64,000 nucleotides of DNA from Neobacillus niacini (GCF_019749295.1 NZ_JACWFG010000013.1:186001-250000); one strand, 5' to 3'; numbered from the stretch's first letter, positions 35,473 to 45,449 are shown. Program-made: numbers and translations. The notes: generated by a model from the letters alone, not told the origin.

Positions 35473-36252
35473 ATGATGCCATCACTGTTTATTGCTCATG
35501 GTGCACCATTGCTTGCGGTTGAAAACAATGAGTATACTCAATTTTTAAGTCAATTAGGACATTCATTACAACGACCAAAGGCAATCGTTTTATTTTCTGC
35601 CCATTGGGAGTCTAGAGCTCAGAAAGTAAGCCAAGTAGACCAGTATGATACCATTTATGATTTTGGTGGATTCGATCCAAAATTATATACCATTAAATAT
35701 CCAGCTATAGGTTCACAGGAAATCTCTAATGAAATCATTGATGTATTCAAAGAAAATGGTATTCCTTATGATGTAGAAACGAAACGAGGCTTGGATCATG
35801 GTGCGTGGGTAGTGCTTCGCTTACTGTACCCAAATGCTGATGTTCCTGTCATTGCGATGTCGGTTAATCCTGCTCTTACTCCGGAAGAACAGTATAAAAT
35901 TGGAAAGTCTCTGTCAGCACTACGTGCTAAAGATGTTTTAGTCATTGGCAGCGGAGGAACAGTGCATAACTTAAGAGCCGTAAATTTTGCAGACAACGGA
36001 AAAATTGATCAATGGGCATTAGAATTTGATGATTGGTTAGCCCACCATCTCCACACGTGGGATACGAATTCATTATTTAAGCACCATTCACTCGCTCCCA
36101 ATGCCCAATATGCTGTACCTCCATATGGAAATGAACATTTTGTTCCGATTTTTTACGCCATGGGTGCAGCAGATGACAGCCAGAAAGCGAAATTACTACA
36201 TCGCAGCTTCCGATATGGGAATCTAAGTCACAGCGTGTGGCAATTTGGATGA
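35473..36252 (+). CDS. ygiD: 4,5-DOPA dioxygenase extradiol (class III ring-cleavage dioxygenase)
   Basis: A 259-residue LigB-type extradiol dioxygenase. It has MPSLFIAHGAPLLAVENNEY (metal-ligand His), FSAHWES, RGLDHGAWVVLRLLYPNADVPV, VLVIGSGGTVHNLR and a terminal PYGNEHFVPIFYAMGAA. These match the YgiD family, which opens catechol rings using a single non-haem metal. AGGAGGG lies 9 nt before ATG. Cotranscribed with doxX; catechol or quinone detoxification is inferred. Confidence 0.92.
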   Translation: MMPSLFIAHGAPLLAVENNEYTQFLSQLGHSLQRPKAIVLFSAHWESRAQKVSQVDQYDTIYDFGGFDPKLYTIKYPAIGSQEISNEIIDVFKENGIPYDVETKRGLDHGAWVVLRLLYPNADVPVIAMSVNPALTPEEQYKIGKSLSALRAKDVLVIGSGGTVHNLRAVNFADNGKIDQWALEFDDWLAHHLHTWDTNSLFKHHSLAPNAQYAVPPYGNEHFVPIFYAMGAADDSQKAKLLHRSFRYGNLSHSVWQFG

Positions 36253-36260
36253 TTGATTAA

Positions 36261-36294
36261 AAATAACACTAACTCAGGGTTAGTGTTATTTTTC
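36261..36294 (+). terminator. Terminator of the doxX-dioxygenase operon
   Basis: AAATAACACTAAC (36261-36273) pairs with GTTAGTGTTATTT (36279-36291), ending in T. Confidence 0.88.
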
Positions 36295-36397
36295 GTAAGT
36301 TAGAATAATTCTTATCAATTGAAAAACATGTATGTTTTTGATATAATAATTCGGTTAATAATATAAAGAATGTATAAAAGTTAATAAGGTGGTAAAT

Positions 36398-37345
36398 ATG
36401 AATCAAGAATTTAGAGTTTTATTATATTATAAATATGTCACGATAGAGAATCCGGAAGAAGCACAGCAAGAGCATCTTCAGTTCTGTAATGAGTTAGGAT
36501 TAAAAGGTAGAATTATCATCGCTGCTGAAGGTATTAACGGTACTGTGTCAGGTACACCGGAACAAACCGACGCGTATATGAAATGGATGGATGAGCACCC
36601 GCTTTTTGCTGGTACGATCTTTAAGATTGATGAAGCAACTGAGCATGCTTTCAAAAAAATGCGTGTTCGTCTCCGCCCAGAGCTTGTGACATTACGCCTA
36701 GAAGACGATGTTGATCCCCATGTTACAACAGGAAAGCATCTAAAACCAAAAGAGTTTTTCGAAGCCATGCAAAGAGAAGATACTGTGGTCATTGATGCTC
36801 GAAATGACTATGAATATGATTTAGGTCATTTTAGAGGCGCTGTCCGCCCGGATATTTTGAATTTCCGTGATCTTCCAGATTGGATCAGAGAAAATAAGCA
36901 AGAATTCGAAGGCAAAAAAATTCTTACTTATTGTACGGGCGGCATTCGTTGTGAAAAGTTTTCTGGATGGCTACTAAATGAAGGCTTTGAAGATGTATCA
37001 CAATTAGAAGGCGGAATCGTAACGTATGGAAAAGACCCTGAAGTACAGGGTGAATTATGGGATGGACAGCTTTATGTATTTGACGAGCGCATTGCCGTTC
37101 CAGTCAATCAAAAAGAGCATGTGGTTGTCGGCAAGGATTATTTCACTGGCGAGCCTTGTGAGCGTTACGTCAACTGCGCCAACCCTGAGTGTAACAAAAA
37201 GATTCTTTGTTCTGAGGAAAATGAACACCGCCACCTGCGCAGCTGTTCTCATGAATGCAGAACACATCCACGCAACCGCTATGTTGCGCAGCACGGATTA
37301 ACAAAAGAGGAAGTAAATGAAAGATTGATGAATCTAAAATCATAA
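36398..37345 (+). CDS. trhO: tRNA uridine(34) hydroxylase TrhO (rhodanese-related, YbfQ)
   Basis: A 315-residue protein with the UPF0176/TrhO architecture: an acylphosphatase-like N-terminal domain ([47 protein letters not shown]), a rhodanese domain with catalytic Cys in [17 protein letters not shown], and a C-terminal Cys-rich tail ([28 protein letters not shown]) likely to bind zinc. TrhO hydroxylates uridine 34 of certain tRNAs. ATG 36398 follows AAGGTGG. Monocistronic. Confidence 0.94.
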   Translation: MNQEFRVLLYYKYVTIENPEEAQQEHLQFCNELGLKGRIIIAAEGINGTVSGTPEQTDAYMKWMDEHPLFAGTIFKIDEATEHAFKKMRVRLRPELVTLRLEDDVDPHVTTGKHLKPKEFFEAMQREDTVVIDARNDYEYDLGHFRGAVRPDILNFRDLPDWIRENKQEFEGKKILTYCTGGIRCEKFSGWLLNEGFEDVSQLEGGIVTYGKDPEVQGELWDGQLYVFDERIAVPVNQKEHVVVGKDYFTGEPCERYVNCANPECNKKILCSEENEHRHLRSCSHECRTHPRNRYVAQHGLTKEEVNERLMNLKS

Positions 37346-37348
37346 AAG

Positions 37349-37388
37349 AAAGGCTGCATACTCAAGATAGAGTGTGCAGCCTTTTGCT
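37349..37388. terminator. Bidirectional terminator between trhO and the GH18 gene
   Basis: AAAGGCTGCATACTC (37349-37363) pairs with GAGTGTGCAGCCTTT (37370-37384), with one mismatch. Confidence 0.85.
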
Positions 37389-38538
37389 ATTTCTTTGCGA
37401 GTATATCACTTGATTTAGAAAGTTCTTTGAAAATGGTTGCAGTTAAACTGTGGTCGCCTGTGCTATCATGACCAGCCTCCCACAACATCATACCGCCAAA
37501 GCCGTTATCTAGTGCTAAATTGGTTTTCTTCTGAATCGTTTTAACTCCATTATAATGGTAGATGGTTCCGTTCATACTAACGGTATCACTTACTGCATTT
37601 GCCGGATTTTCGTTGATAATGGCAGCATAGGAAACCTGTTTAATTTCTGGGTCTTCAGGCTGTGCGTAAAAAGGAACACCTAAAACTAGCTTTTCCTTTG
37701 GAAGCTTCTTCTGATCAAACAGATTTGCCCAGTAGTTTACAATTTTCTCCGTAAATGGATAGGGAGATAAATTGGCCGCATTGTAACCGCCATCCCACTG
37801 ACCGTCATAAGCCATGATATTTACATGGTCAACATGCTGAAATGTAGATGGTTCATAAACAACGAATCCCATTTCAGTGCCTGTCACCGCATGAATTTTA
37901 GCATAGACAGCAATTGATAGTTCTTTGCCTTTGGGATGAAGCTGATTGCTTAGTTCTTTTGCAAAAGCCGCTAAATTCGCTGCGTCTGCTTTTGAGCGCG
38001 GGTGTTCAAAATCTATATCAATCCCATCGAGTTTCTCACGTTCTACAATCCCGGTTAACTCATTTACTAGTTTTGTTCGAGAGTCAGGATTGCTGATAGC
38101 AGCTTTAAATGGCTCATATGATTCCCCGCCATTTATATGAAACCAGCCGCCGACGGCCAAAATTACTTTTGTATTGTGTTTCTCAGCTTTTTTCACCATC
38201 GTACGTAAATTATTAATGGCTGAATCTCCATTAAGCAAAATACCCCCATCTGATGTCGGATGGGCAAACGAGAAAATAACATGTGTCAGCTTCGAATAAT
38301 CGACGACATTCGGGTCACGAAAATCCTGAACATACCCTAATAACACTTTGGATTCCTCTATATCTTCCTCGGGGATCCCTTTTTCTTTAAGACTTTTTGT
38401 AGATTCTGAGGCTTCTTCTATTGTGAGCGGTTTTGACGCTTGATCTGTATTATTTTTGGAATATAACACTCCTGTGAAAATTCCCCCTGTAAAGGTAAAT
38501 AGGATTACCAGGGCTAGGAGGATATTGCGTTTATTCAT
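37387..38538 (-). CDS. Membrane-anchored or secreted glycoside hydrolase family 18 protein
   Basis: A 383-residue protein with an N-terminal hydrophobic segment (ILLALVILFTFTGGIFTGVLY, residues 5-26) that is a signal or anchor. A GH18 TIM barrel follows: VILAVGGW, the catalytic LDGIDIDFEHP (DxxDxDxE with proton-donor Glu) and the terminal GGMMLWEAGHDSTGDH. GH18 enzymes cleave chitin or peptidoglycan-type beta-1,4 GlcNAc linkages. There is no LysM or carbohydrate-binding module. It is divergent from the metallophosphoesterase gene. Confidence 0.9.
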   Translation of the reverse strand: MNKRNILLALVILFTFTGGIFTGVLYSKNNTDQASKPLTIEEASESTKSLKEKGIPEEDIEESKVLLGYVQDFRDPNVVDYSKLTHVIFSFAHPTSDGGILLNGDSAINNLRTMVKKAEKHNTKVILAVGGWFHINGGESYEPFKAAISNPDSRTKLVNELTGIVEREKLDGIDIDFEHPRSKADAANLAAFAKELSNQLHPKGKELSIAVYAKIHAVTGTEMGFVVYEPSTFQHVDHVNIMAYDGQWDGGYNAANLSPYPFTEKIVNYWANLFDQKKLPKEKLVLGVPFYAQPEDPEIKQVSYAAIINENPANAVSDTVSMNGTIYHYNGVKTIQKKTNLALDNGFGGMMLWEAGHDSTGDHSLTATIFKELSKSSDILAKK

Positions 38539-38719
38539 AGATGTATTCCTCCCTATTATTCTCTGACTCTAAAATTGTATCAAAAAATAGCAGGTAACAG
38601 AGATGGTAATATCACCCGTGCTAATAAATGGTAAATACATAATCCAAAATTGTTGTGAATTAAGCTCAAATATTGTCTAATAAGAGTAAGACTTCTATAT
38701 GTAAAGGGGATTCACATCT

Positions 38720-39823
38720 GTGTGGGCTGTAGGAATAGGAATTATTTTACTATATAATTTATTGATTTTTTATATTGGCTATAATATTTGGGCCTGGATA
38801 AAAAATTTAAGCGGGGACCGTAAGAGTATTAAAATCCTTTTTTGGGCAGTACTCGTGATTTTTGCTTATTCTTTTGTTTTCTCACGCTGGCTTGATGAAA
38901 GTTTATTTCTCACCTGGTTAGGAGCTGCTTGGCTATCGTTATTCTATTTCTTAATCTTACTGCTTCCTGTGGCAAATATAGCCGTCTTTTTGAGAAGATT
39001 TACGAGGTATAAAAAAGAAAAGTTTGTTAAGTGGACAGGGTATTCTGTGTTGCTGGTTGTTGTCTGCTCATTCATATTTGGAATGTTTAATGCATACAGT
39101 CCTTCAGTGACAACCTATGAGATTAATATTCCTAAGAAGGTGGAAGGGAAACAGAATTTAAAGATTATCATGGCTTCTGATATGCACTTTGGTGATTTAT
39201 CTGGCAGCGGGCAGGCAGAGAAACTAGTAAAGTATATCAATTCGCAAAGTCCAGATTTAGTACTCTTCCCAGGCGATATTATTGATGATGATATCACGCC
39301 TTTTCTGGAAAAAGGAATTCCAGATATATTAAAGAGGATAAAGGCTCCCGTGTATGCTTCACTTGGTAATCATGATCGTGATGATGTTGATCTTGTTAAG
39401 ATTTTTAATAACAGTGGTATGAAGGTGTTAGATGATGATGTTTTAAACCTTCCTGAAGGGATAGCTCTTGTGGGGAGGAAGGACCGCGGGTATCAAGATG
39501 TTGATAGAGCAGAGCTTTCGACATTAATGAAACAGGTTGATAAAAAGAAACCCGTTTTCCTTCTTGAGCACCAGCCCTATGATTTAGATATTGCCGAAAA
39601 GAATGGCGTGGATTTAATCTTATCCGGTCACACCCACCGAGGCCAGGTAGCACCAGGAAATCTAATTACCAATATGATTTTTGAAAATGATTGGGGCTAT
39701 CTGAAAAAAGGGGAGCTTCAATCCATTGTCTCCTCTGGATATGGTGTATGGGGATTGCCTCTCCGAATTGGAACTCGTTCAGAGATTGTCCAAATTAACG
39801 TTTCTTTCAATCCATCAAGATAA
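38720..39823 (+). CDS. Membrane-bound metallophosphoesterase
   Basis: The 367 residues begin with about four membrane segments (1-125), followed by a calcineurin-like phosphoesterase domain with all metal motifs: IMASDMHFGD, FPGDIIDDD, SLGNHDRDD, EHQP and LSGHTHRGQ. GTG 38720 follows AAAGGGGA by 9 nt. Similar Bacillus proteins (YkuE/YpbG-like) may hydrolyse lipid-linked phosphates. Monocistronic, with a terminator after it. Confidence 0.9.
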   Translation: MWAVGIGIILLYNLLIFYIGYNIWAWIKNLSGDRKSIKILFWAVLVIFAYSFVFSRWLDESLFLTWLGAAWLSLFYFLILLLPVANIAVFLRRFTRYKKEKFVKWTGYSVLLVVVCSFIFGMFNAYSPSVTTYEINIPKKVEGKQNLKIIMASDMHFGDLSGSGQAEKLVKYINSQSPDLVLFPGDIIDDDITPFLEKGIPDILKRIKAPVYASLGNHDRDDVDLVKIFNNSGMKVLDDDVLNLPEGIALVGRKDRGYQDVDRAELSTLMKQVDKKKPVFLLEHQPYDLDIAEKNGVDLILSGHTHRGQVAPGNLITNMIFENDWGYLKKGELQSIVSSGYGVWGLPLRIGTRSEIVQINVSFNPSR

Positions 39824-39831
39824 TTTTGCAG

Positions 39832-39862
39832 AAATCCACCTGTTTTACGGGTGGATTTTTTC
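39832..39862 (+). terminator. Terminator of the metallophosphoesterase gene
   Basis: AAATCCACC (39832-39840) pairs with GGTGGATTT (39850-39858), followed by T. Confidence 0.85.
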
Positions 39863-39976
39863 ACATTTTGAAACAAAAGATAACTGACAGTGTTTTTTTA
39901 ATTCTAATTGAATAATATTTATTGATGACTATAAACAAGAATGAAAGCGCTTTAACAGTATAAAGGAGAGAAGCGA

Positions 39977-40273
39977 ATGGAAAAATTATTGCCTCATGAG
40001 GTACAAGAAAAGTTATCCTCCGTTCCGAAATGGAAATTAACAGATGAAAAATGGATTGAACGTAAGTATCGTTTTCGTGACTATCTAAAAGGAATTGATT
40101 TCGTCCAATCCGTTGCTACCCTTTCTGAGCAGGTTAACCATCATCCATTTATATCCATTGACTATAAGGTTGTTACATTACGGATATCATCATGGAATGC
40201 CAAAGGTTTAACTGCTTTGGATTTTGAATTGGCCGCAAAATATGATGAATTTTATTTACGGGAGACAAGTTAA
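39977..40273 (+). CDS. 4a-hydroxytetrahydrobiopterin dehydratase (pterin carbinolamine dehydratase)
   Basis: A 98-residue PCD/DCoH domain with the catalytic [21 protein letters not shown] segment (His-His). It dehydrates the 4a-hydroxypterin made by aromatic amino acid hydroxylases, regenerating the cofactor. The phenylalanine hydroxylase gene follows after 27 nt, so the two form a functional operon. AAAGGAGAG precedes ATG. Confidence 0.93.
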   Translation: MEKLLPHEVQEKLSSVPKWKLTDEKWIERKYRFRDYLKGIDFVQSVATLSEQVNHHPFISIDYKVVTLRISSWNAKGLTALDFELAAKYDEFYLRETS

Positions 40274-40300
40274 TTTTTCATTAGAGGGAGAGATTGCTAT

Positions 40301-42013
40301 ATGGCGGAAGCAAAAAAAATTCCTAGACACTTACAGAAATATGTGGTCGACCAGCAATACGAAAAGTATACACCGATTGATCATGCTGTTTGGCGTTATG
40401 TCATGAGACAAAACCATAACTATTTAAAGGACGCTGCTCATCAAGCCTATGTTGGCGGGTTAAAGTCTTCTGGTATATCTGTGGAGAAAATACCAAACGT
40501 AATGGATATGAACAGGGCGTTGGAACCATTTGGGTGGGGAGCAGCCAATATCGATGGCTTTATACCAGGCGTTATTTTTTTCGACTTCCAAGCACATGGT
40601 ATCCTGCCGATCGCCTCTGACATTCGTAAACTAGAAAATATTCAATATACACCTGCACCTGATATTATCCATGAAGCTGCAGGTCATGCGCCAATTCTTT
40701 GCGAAGAGAAATTCTCAGAGTATGTAAAGCTATTTGGACAGATTGGTTCAAAGGCATTAGCCACTAGTGAAGAGCATGAGTTATTTGAAGCAGTGCGTAC
40801 TTATTCCAATTTATTAGAAAGTGGAAATGCTGCAAGTGCAGAAATTGAGGCAGCGAAAGCTAATTTTGAAGAAAAGCAGGCAGCCGTTACAGAATTGTCG
40901 GAAGCAGAGCAAATTTCACGTTTATATTGGTGGACCGTAGAATATGGATTGATTGGGAGTGTGGACCAGCCGCAAATATATGGTGCTGGATTGTTATCTT
41001 CTGTATCGGAAGGAAGAGGCAGTTTAACAGCTTCTGTAAAGAAAATCCCTTTTGACCTGCAAACGGTCATTGAAACGGGCTTTGATATTACCAAACCACA
41101 GCCACAGCTTTTCGTCTGTGACAGCTTTGATCAATTAATTGATGCGGTAAACGAATTTTCGAATACGATGGCTTATAAGGTTGGCGGTACACAAGGTTTA
41201 GATAAAGCACTGCGATCCAATCATACCGCTACAATTGAATATAACTCAGGACTGCAGCTAACAGGAACACTACGTAACATTATTAAAGATGAACAAGGTG
41301 AAGCGATATACATCCAAACTGAAGGTCCTTCCGCCTTGGCCTATCAAAATACCGAATTATCTGGTCATGGAAAAACGACACATCAAGATGGCTTTGGAGC
41401 TCCAATTGGAAAAACGAAAAACCTGAAAAAACCAATGGAAGACCTTACAGATAAAGAACTTGGAATCAAGCAAGGAAAAGAATTCATAGTAGAATACGAG
41501 AGTGGAGTTAAGATTATTGGGACTCCGGTTGAATCGCTGCGACAAGACGGGAAACTTATTCTCCTGTCATTTAAGAACTGTAAGGTTACCTTAGGTGACG
41601 AAACCTTATTCCTACCAGAATGGGGTACGTACGATTTGGCGATTGGAGACATAATTACCTCTGTATATGCTGGCGCTGCGGATTCTGAACAATTTTATTC
41701 TGACTTAGAGGAAGTAGAGACAAAACCTTTTGTTAAAAAGGAATTAACAGAATTGGAACATTTGTATGGGATCGTTAGAACAATTCGTGAAAAGGCTTAT
41801 CTTGATTTCCAAGCTGACCTATCAGAAGTAATAGTAAGATTAACAACAAAATTCCCTAAAGATTGGTTATTAAGGATTGAAGTAATTGAGCTATTGGCCA
41901 AACACAATCTCTGGCCGGATAAACAAAAAATGTTAAGAAAACAGCTTGAAGAGATAAAACTATTACATGAGGAATATCCAGTATTAATAGAAAGAGGTCT
42001 CATGCTAGTTTAA
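40301..42013 (+). CDS. phhA: Phenylalanine 4-monooxygenase with long C-terminal extension
   Basis: The first 270 residues or so are the pterin-dependent aromatic amino acid hydroxylase catalytic domain. It has AHGILPIASDIRKLENIQYTPAPDIIHEAAGHAPIL, where the His pair binds Fe(II), and WWTVEYGLIG, whose Glu completes the facial triad. It converts phenylalanine to tyrosine with tetrahydropterin. The protein is 570 residues, about twice the proteobacterial enzyme (about 260-300). The extra half has beta-rich repeats and a helical tail with no regulatory ACT domain that I can see; long forms occur in Bacillus. Operon with the pterin dehydratase. Confidence 0.92.
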   Translation: MAEAKKIPRHLQKYVVDQQYEKYTPIDHAVWRYVMRQNHNYLKDAAHQAYVGGLKSSGISVEKIPNVMDMNRALEPFGWGAANIDGFIPGVIFFDFQAHGILPIASDIRKLENIQYTPAPDIIHEAAGHAPILCEEKFSEYVKLFGQIGSKALATSEEHELFEAVRTYSNLLESGNAASAEIEAAKANFEEKQAAVTELSEAEQISRLYWWTVEYGLIGSVDQPQIYGAGLLSSVSEGRGSLTASVKKIPFDLQTVIETGFDITKPQPQLFVCDSFDQLIDAVNEFSNTMAYKVGGTQGLDKALRSNHTATIEYNSGLQLTGTLRNIIKDEQGEAIYIQTEGPSALAYQNTELSGHGKTTHQDGFGAPIGKTKNLKKPMEDLTDKELGIKQGKEFIVEYESGVKIIGTPVESLRQDGKLILLSFKNCKVTLGDETLFLPEWGTYDLAIGDIITSVYAGAADSEQFYSDLEEVETKPFVKKELTELEHLYGIVRTIREKAYLDFQADLSEVIVRLTTKFPKDWLLRIEVIELLAKHNLWPDKQKMLRKQLEEIKLLHEEYPVLIERGLMLV

Positions 42014-42093
42014 AAATTGATCTTAGCAAATTAACATACTATCCGTCCATTGAATACACTTTTACAAGGCTAAATCGATGGGCGGTAAATTCT

Positions 42094-42699
42094 ATGGAGA
42101 ACCAACTAAAAGCACTTTTTGGGGCATGGATTCAAGCGATTGGAACCGTTACCTCAGCTGTAGGGAGTACGCCATCTCTAAACGAAGATATTCAAGATAG
42201 TCTAAACTTGTGGGGAAATGCACTTCAAGGAACTGGGAATGCCTTAATCGCAGATTCTGAGGAGGGCTTTTCGTTAGAAAATCTCGGAAATGAAGTCCAA
42301 GCGATTGGCAATACTACCGTTATAGCTGGACTACTTTTAAATGTTTCAGAAGAAAAGAAGCTTAAATTAGATATTAATGGAAATCTGCTGCAGGCTGTAG
42401 GCGGAGGAATTGCTTTACCGGACGATTTAGTGGATGAGCCCTCCACGATTAGAACACTTAATATTGCCGGAAACGTGTTACAAATTATCGGTAATTCCTT
42501 GCAAGCACGCGGGGGGATTATTGAACTTAAAAGTAATCCTAATAATCAGGTTAAATATAAAAGCTACAGGGAAAGTAATCAATCACAAGAAATATCCTAC
42601 AGTGATTCGTTCGCCATAAACGGCAGCTGGATTCAAGCTGTTGGGTCAGTAATCTCTGCAATCGCTCAAACAATGGAGAGTAAAGAAAATAATACATGA
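42094..42699 (+). CDS. Repetitive DUF6944-like protein
   Basis: The 201 residues contain about six copies of a degenerate G-x-W/x-x-Q-A-x-G motif: FGAWIQAIGTVTSAVG, WGNALQGTGNAL, LGNEVQAIGNTTVI, NGNLLQAVGGGI, AGNVLQIIGNSLQ and NGSWIQAVGSVISAI. They are spaced about 25-35 residues apart. I believe this corresponds to the DUF6944 family of repetitive Bacillus proteins, recalled from memory. No signal peptide. The ribosome site is weak. A patatin gene follows in the same direction after 59 nt. Function unknown. Confidence 0.7.
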   Translation: MENQLKALFGAWIQAIGTVTSAVGSTPSLNEDIQDSLNLWGNALQGTGNALIADSEEGFSLENLGNEVQAIGNTTVIAGLLLNVSEEKKLKLDINGNLLQAVGGGIALPDDLVDEPSTIRTLNIAGNVLQIIGNSLQARGGIIELKSNPNNQVKYKSYRESNQSQEISYSDSFAINGSWIQAVGSVISAIAQTMESKENNT

Positions 42700-42758
42700 T
42701 AAGGTTGGCGAAGAAAGGGTAAACTTAAGAAAAAAGAGGAAAATTTAGGTGAAATTTA

Positions 42759-43670
42759 ATGAAATTACTATGTATAGATGGCGGTGGAATTCGAGGTATT
42801 TTTGCCATTACCATACTACAGGCATTGGAAGAAGAAGTGGGACATCCTGTTGGTGAAATATTTGATGTAGTGTCTGGTACGAGTACGGGTGCGATTATCG
42901 CGGCTTCTGTTTCACTAAATAAAAATATGAGTGAAATATATGAGAGCTACAAGCATTTCGGCGGAAAGATTTTTACCAGACAGGCAAAGGTTGGACTATT
43001 TAAAAGTGTATATAGTGACCGTTCACTAAGGCACCTATTAAAGAAAGCATTTGGGGAAGTAACATTACAGGATATAACGAAGCCGCTACTCATTCCTGCT
43101 GTTGACATTACACATGGAAAACCATTTATTCATCGCTCCAACTACGGTCATCCTGATAATGAAGATTTATCAATCAAACTTTGGGATGCTGTCCTTTCAT
43201 CATGCTCAGCCCCTGTTTATTTTCCTCCAAACAAAATAGGTGATCAATATTTATCCATTGATGGCGGACTATGGGCGAATAATCCTTCATTAGTTGGCAT
43301 GACAGAAGCGATACATTTTTTTAATAAAACTATGAATGAAATCAACATCCTATCAATTGGCACAGGACTGCAGAACATAGATTTTACAAACGATAAGGAA
43401 AAGTATTGGGGAATTAATCAATGGCTTCCTTTTCATTTTCCTTCCATGAAAGTAACACCCAAACTTCTTGATTTAGCACTTCATTTATCTTCAGAATCCG
43501 TTTCATATCATTGTCAACTCCTGCTGAAAGATCATTATCTGAGAATCAATGAGGAGTTAGGTGAAGAAGTTCCGTTTGACGAAGTAAAGTATATGGATGT
43601 ACTAAGTGAATTAGGAAGAAGTGTTTTCAAGAAGCAGAAAAAAGATATTCTATCATTTATAGAAAAATAA
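42759..43670 (+). CDS. Patatin-like phospholipase (second)
   Basis: A 303-residue patatin with IDGGGIRG (residues 6-13, oxyanion hole), the nucleophile motif GTSTG, and SIDGGLWANNP with the catalytic Asp. It is closer to plant/CapV-type patatins than to the one at 11346-12269. CapV-type patatins act as effectors in CBASS phage defence, but no cGAS/DncV-like nucleotidyltransferase is adjacent, so a defence role is not supported. The preceding gene is the repetitive protein. AGGTGA precedes ATG. Confidence 0.88.
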   Translation: MKLLCIDGGGIRGIFAITILQALEEEVGHPVGEIFDVVSGTSTGAIIAASVSLNKNMSEIYESYKHFGGKIFTRQAKVGLFKSVYSDRSLRHLLKKAFGEVTLQDITKPLLIPAVDITHGKPFIHRSNYGHPDNEDLSIKLWDAVLSSCSAPVYFPPNKIGDQYLSIDGGLWANNPSLVGMTEAIHFFNKTMNEINILSIGTGLQNIDFTNDKEKYWGINQWLPFHFPSMKVTPKLLDLALHLSSESVSYHCQLLLKDHYLRINEELGEEVPFDEVKYMDVLSELGRSVFKKQKKDILSFIEK

Positions 43671-43770
43671 TGAACAAATCCCGGCACTTTATATAAGCGG
43701 TGGGTTTTTTGTTTAAGTATTTCAATATTTTTTACTTTTTGAACCCATACTATTTCATGAGGTGAAGAGC

Positions 43771-44955
43771 ATGTTTAAACTGTTGTCTCATAATGATTTA
43801 GATGGTGTCGGGTGTGGAATCTTAGCGAAGCTGGCATTTGGAGAAGAAGTAAAGGTTCGCTACAATTCCATCTCTGGTTTAAATCGAGAGGTTGAATGGT
43901 TTTTTGAAAACGATGATAAAAATACTTTTTTGTTTATTACCGATTTGTCTGTTAGTGAAAAAAATGAGCAGAAGATTAACGAGTTTTATCAAGGAGGCGG
44001 GAAAGTACAGCTGATTGATCATCATAAAACAGCACTCCATTATAATGACTATCCATGGGGACATGTGGTGGTAGAGGACGAGGAAGGAAAATTAACTTCA
44101 GCAACCTCCCTTTTGTACGACTATCTCCTAAAACATCAGCACCTTGAGGCGTCTGAGGCTATTACTGAATTTGTAGAGCTAGTCAGACAATATGATACAT
44201 GGGAATGGGAGAAAAATAATAATCAAGATGCCCAACGGCTGAATGCGTTATTTTTTCTTGTTTCCATTGACGAATTTGAAGAGAAAATGATTGCCCGTCT
44301 CCAGGCAAGTGAACATTTTCATTTTGATGAGTTTGAAAAGAAAATATTAGATATGGAAGAAGATAAGATTGACCGCTATATCCGCAGGAAAAGGCGGGAG
44401 CTGGTTCAGACGGAAATTGATGGACTATTTGCAGGTGTTGTCTATGCTGAATCCTATCACTCAGAGCTAGGGAATGAACTAGGAAAAGAATACCCTCATC
44501 TGGATTACATAGCGATATTGAATATTGGCGGAAAACGTATGGGGTTTCGAACCATTCACGATCACGTGGATGTTTCCGCTGTGGCAGGGCATTACGGTGG
44601 GGGCGGGCATGCAAAGGCATCAGGGTGCTCATTAACCGAGGAAGCCTATAAAAACTTTGTGACGGATACCTTTCATTTGGAAACCGTTCCAGAAGATGCC
44701 AGGAGAAATCGTTATAACCTAAAAGGCTCTTCTTTTGGTACTCTGTATAAAAGCAGAAGGGAGGATATCTACCTTCTTTATCAGGAAAATGAAAAAGAGT
44801 GGGCAATAGAACGCAATCATAATAGATTTGAGGAAACCTTTGCTAATTTCGAAGAAGGGGAAAGTTACTTAAAAAGAAATTTTGAGGTCTGGCTAGTAAA
44901 AGACGATGATTTTGTAAAGTACCTTATGAAAGAAGTAAAAGCATATAAGAACTAA
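43771..44955 (+). CDS. nrnB: DHH-family oligoribonuclease NrnB
   Basis: A 394-residue DHH/DHHA1 phosphoesterase. Motifs are SHNDLDGVGCGILAKLAFG, ITDLS, LIDHHKT (the DHH triad), DTWEWE and the DHHA1 motif GGGGHAKASGC. The size and N-terminus match B. subtilis NrnB (YngD), which degrades nanoRNAs and has c-di-GMP/pGpG-related activity. ATG 43771 follows GAGGTGA; GTG 43762 overlaps that site. Monocistronic with a strong terminator. Confidence 0.92.
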   Translation: MFKLLSHNDLDGVGCGILAKLAFGEEVKVRYNSISGLNREVEWFFENDDKNTFLFITDLSVSEKNEQKINEFYQGGGKVQLIDHHKTALHYNDYPWGHVVVEDEEGKLTSATSLLYDYLLKHQHLEASEAITEFVELVRQYDTWEWEKNNNQDAQRLNALFFLVSIDEFEEKMIARLQASEHFHFDEFEKKILDMEEDKIDRYIRRKRRELVQTEIDGLFAGVVYAESYHSELGNELGKEYPHLDYIAILNIGGKRMGFRTIHDHVDVSAVAGHYGGGGHAKASGCSLTEEAYKNFVTDTFHLETVPEDARRNRYNLKGSSFGTLYKSRREDIYLLYQENEKEWAIERNHNRFEETFANFEEGESYLKRNFEVWLVKDDDFVKYLMKEVKAYKN

Positions 44956-44998
44956 AAACACCACCACAGAACTAGTGTTCTGTGGTGGTGTTTTTAGT
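44954..44998. terminator. Very strong bidirectional terminator after nrnB
   Basis: Perfect 19-bp arms at 44954-44972 and 44977-44995 (AAAAACACCACCACAGAAC and its complement) flank a 4-nt loop, with A and T runs at the ends. Confidence 0.92.
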
Positions 44999-45009
44999 AA
45001 GGGATACTA

Positions 45010-45375
45010 CTATTGTTTCATATGATTTAAGTCCTCGATGCATTCCTGAACAAGTGTTACCGCCTGACTCATCGCTGCTCCGCCGCCAAATGCTGCAGTC
45101 ACGCCAACAGCCTCTAGGATCTCCTGTTCAGAACAGCCTTGATCGAGACACCCTTTTGTATGGTAGATGATACAGTACTCATCCTGAGTATACAGGCTGA
45201 TGCCCAATGCAATTAATTGTTTTTCACGCTGTGATAAAGCACCTTCTTTGAAGCATTCTTCTGTAAAAGCATTGAAGTGCCTAGCGAATTCAGGCATTTT
45301 TTGAGTAAATACTCCTAAGCCTGCTTTATACTCATGAAGCGCTGCTTCAGTACTATTTCTAGCTTCAAATTCCAT
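45010..45375 (-). CDS. Carboxymuconolactone decarboxylase family protein (second)
   Basis: A 121-residue AhpD-like domain protein ([56 protein letters not shown]). The usual CxxC motif is replaced by C-x3-H, then C-x3-C further on, so it belongs to the CMD-like branch rather than the CxxC peroxidase branch. No ECF41-type promoter lies upstream, unlike the homologue at 5407-5886. Function unknown. Confidence 0.85.
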   Translation of the reverse strand: MEFEARNSTEAALHEYKAGLGVFTQKMPEFARHFNAFTEECFKEGALSQREKQLIALGISLYTQDEYCIIYHTKGCLDQGCSEQEILEAVGVTAAFGGGAAMSQAVTLVQECIEDLNHMKQ

Positions 45376-45449
45376 TTTTCGTCAGCTCCATTTCTAATTA
45401 TCATCAATCCAAAATTAGTATGAGCAAACAAGGAATAGATTAACCAACA

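Noticed and set aside
42759..43670. CBASS/CapV phage-defence effector
   Set aside because: No cGAS/DncV-like nucleotidyltransferase or other CBASS component lies nearby; patatins are common housekeeping lipases.
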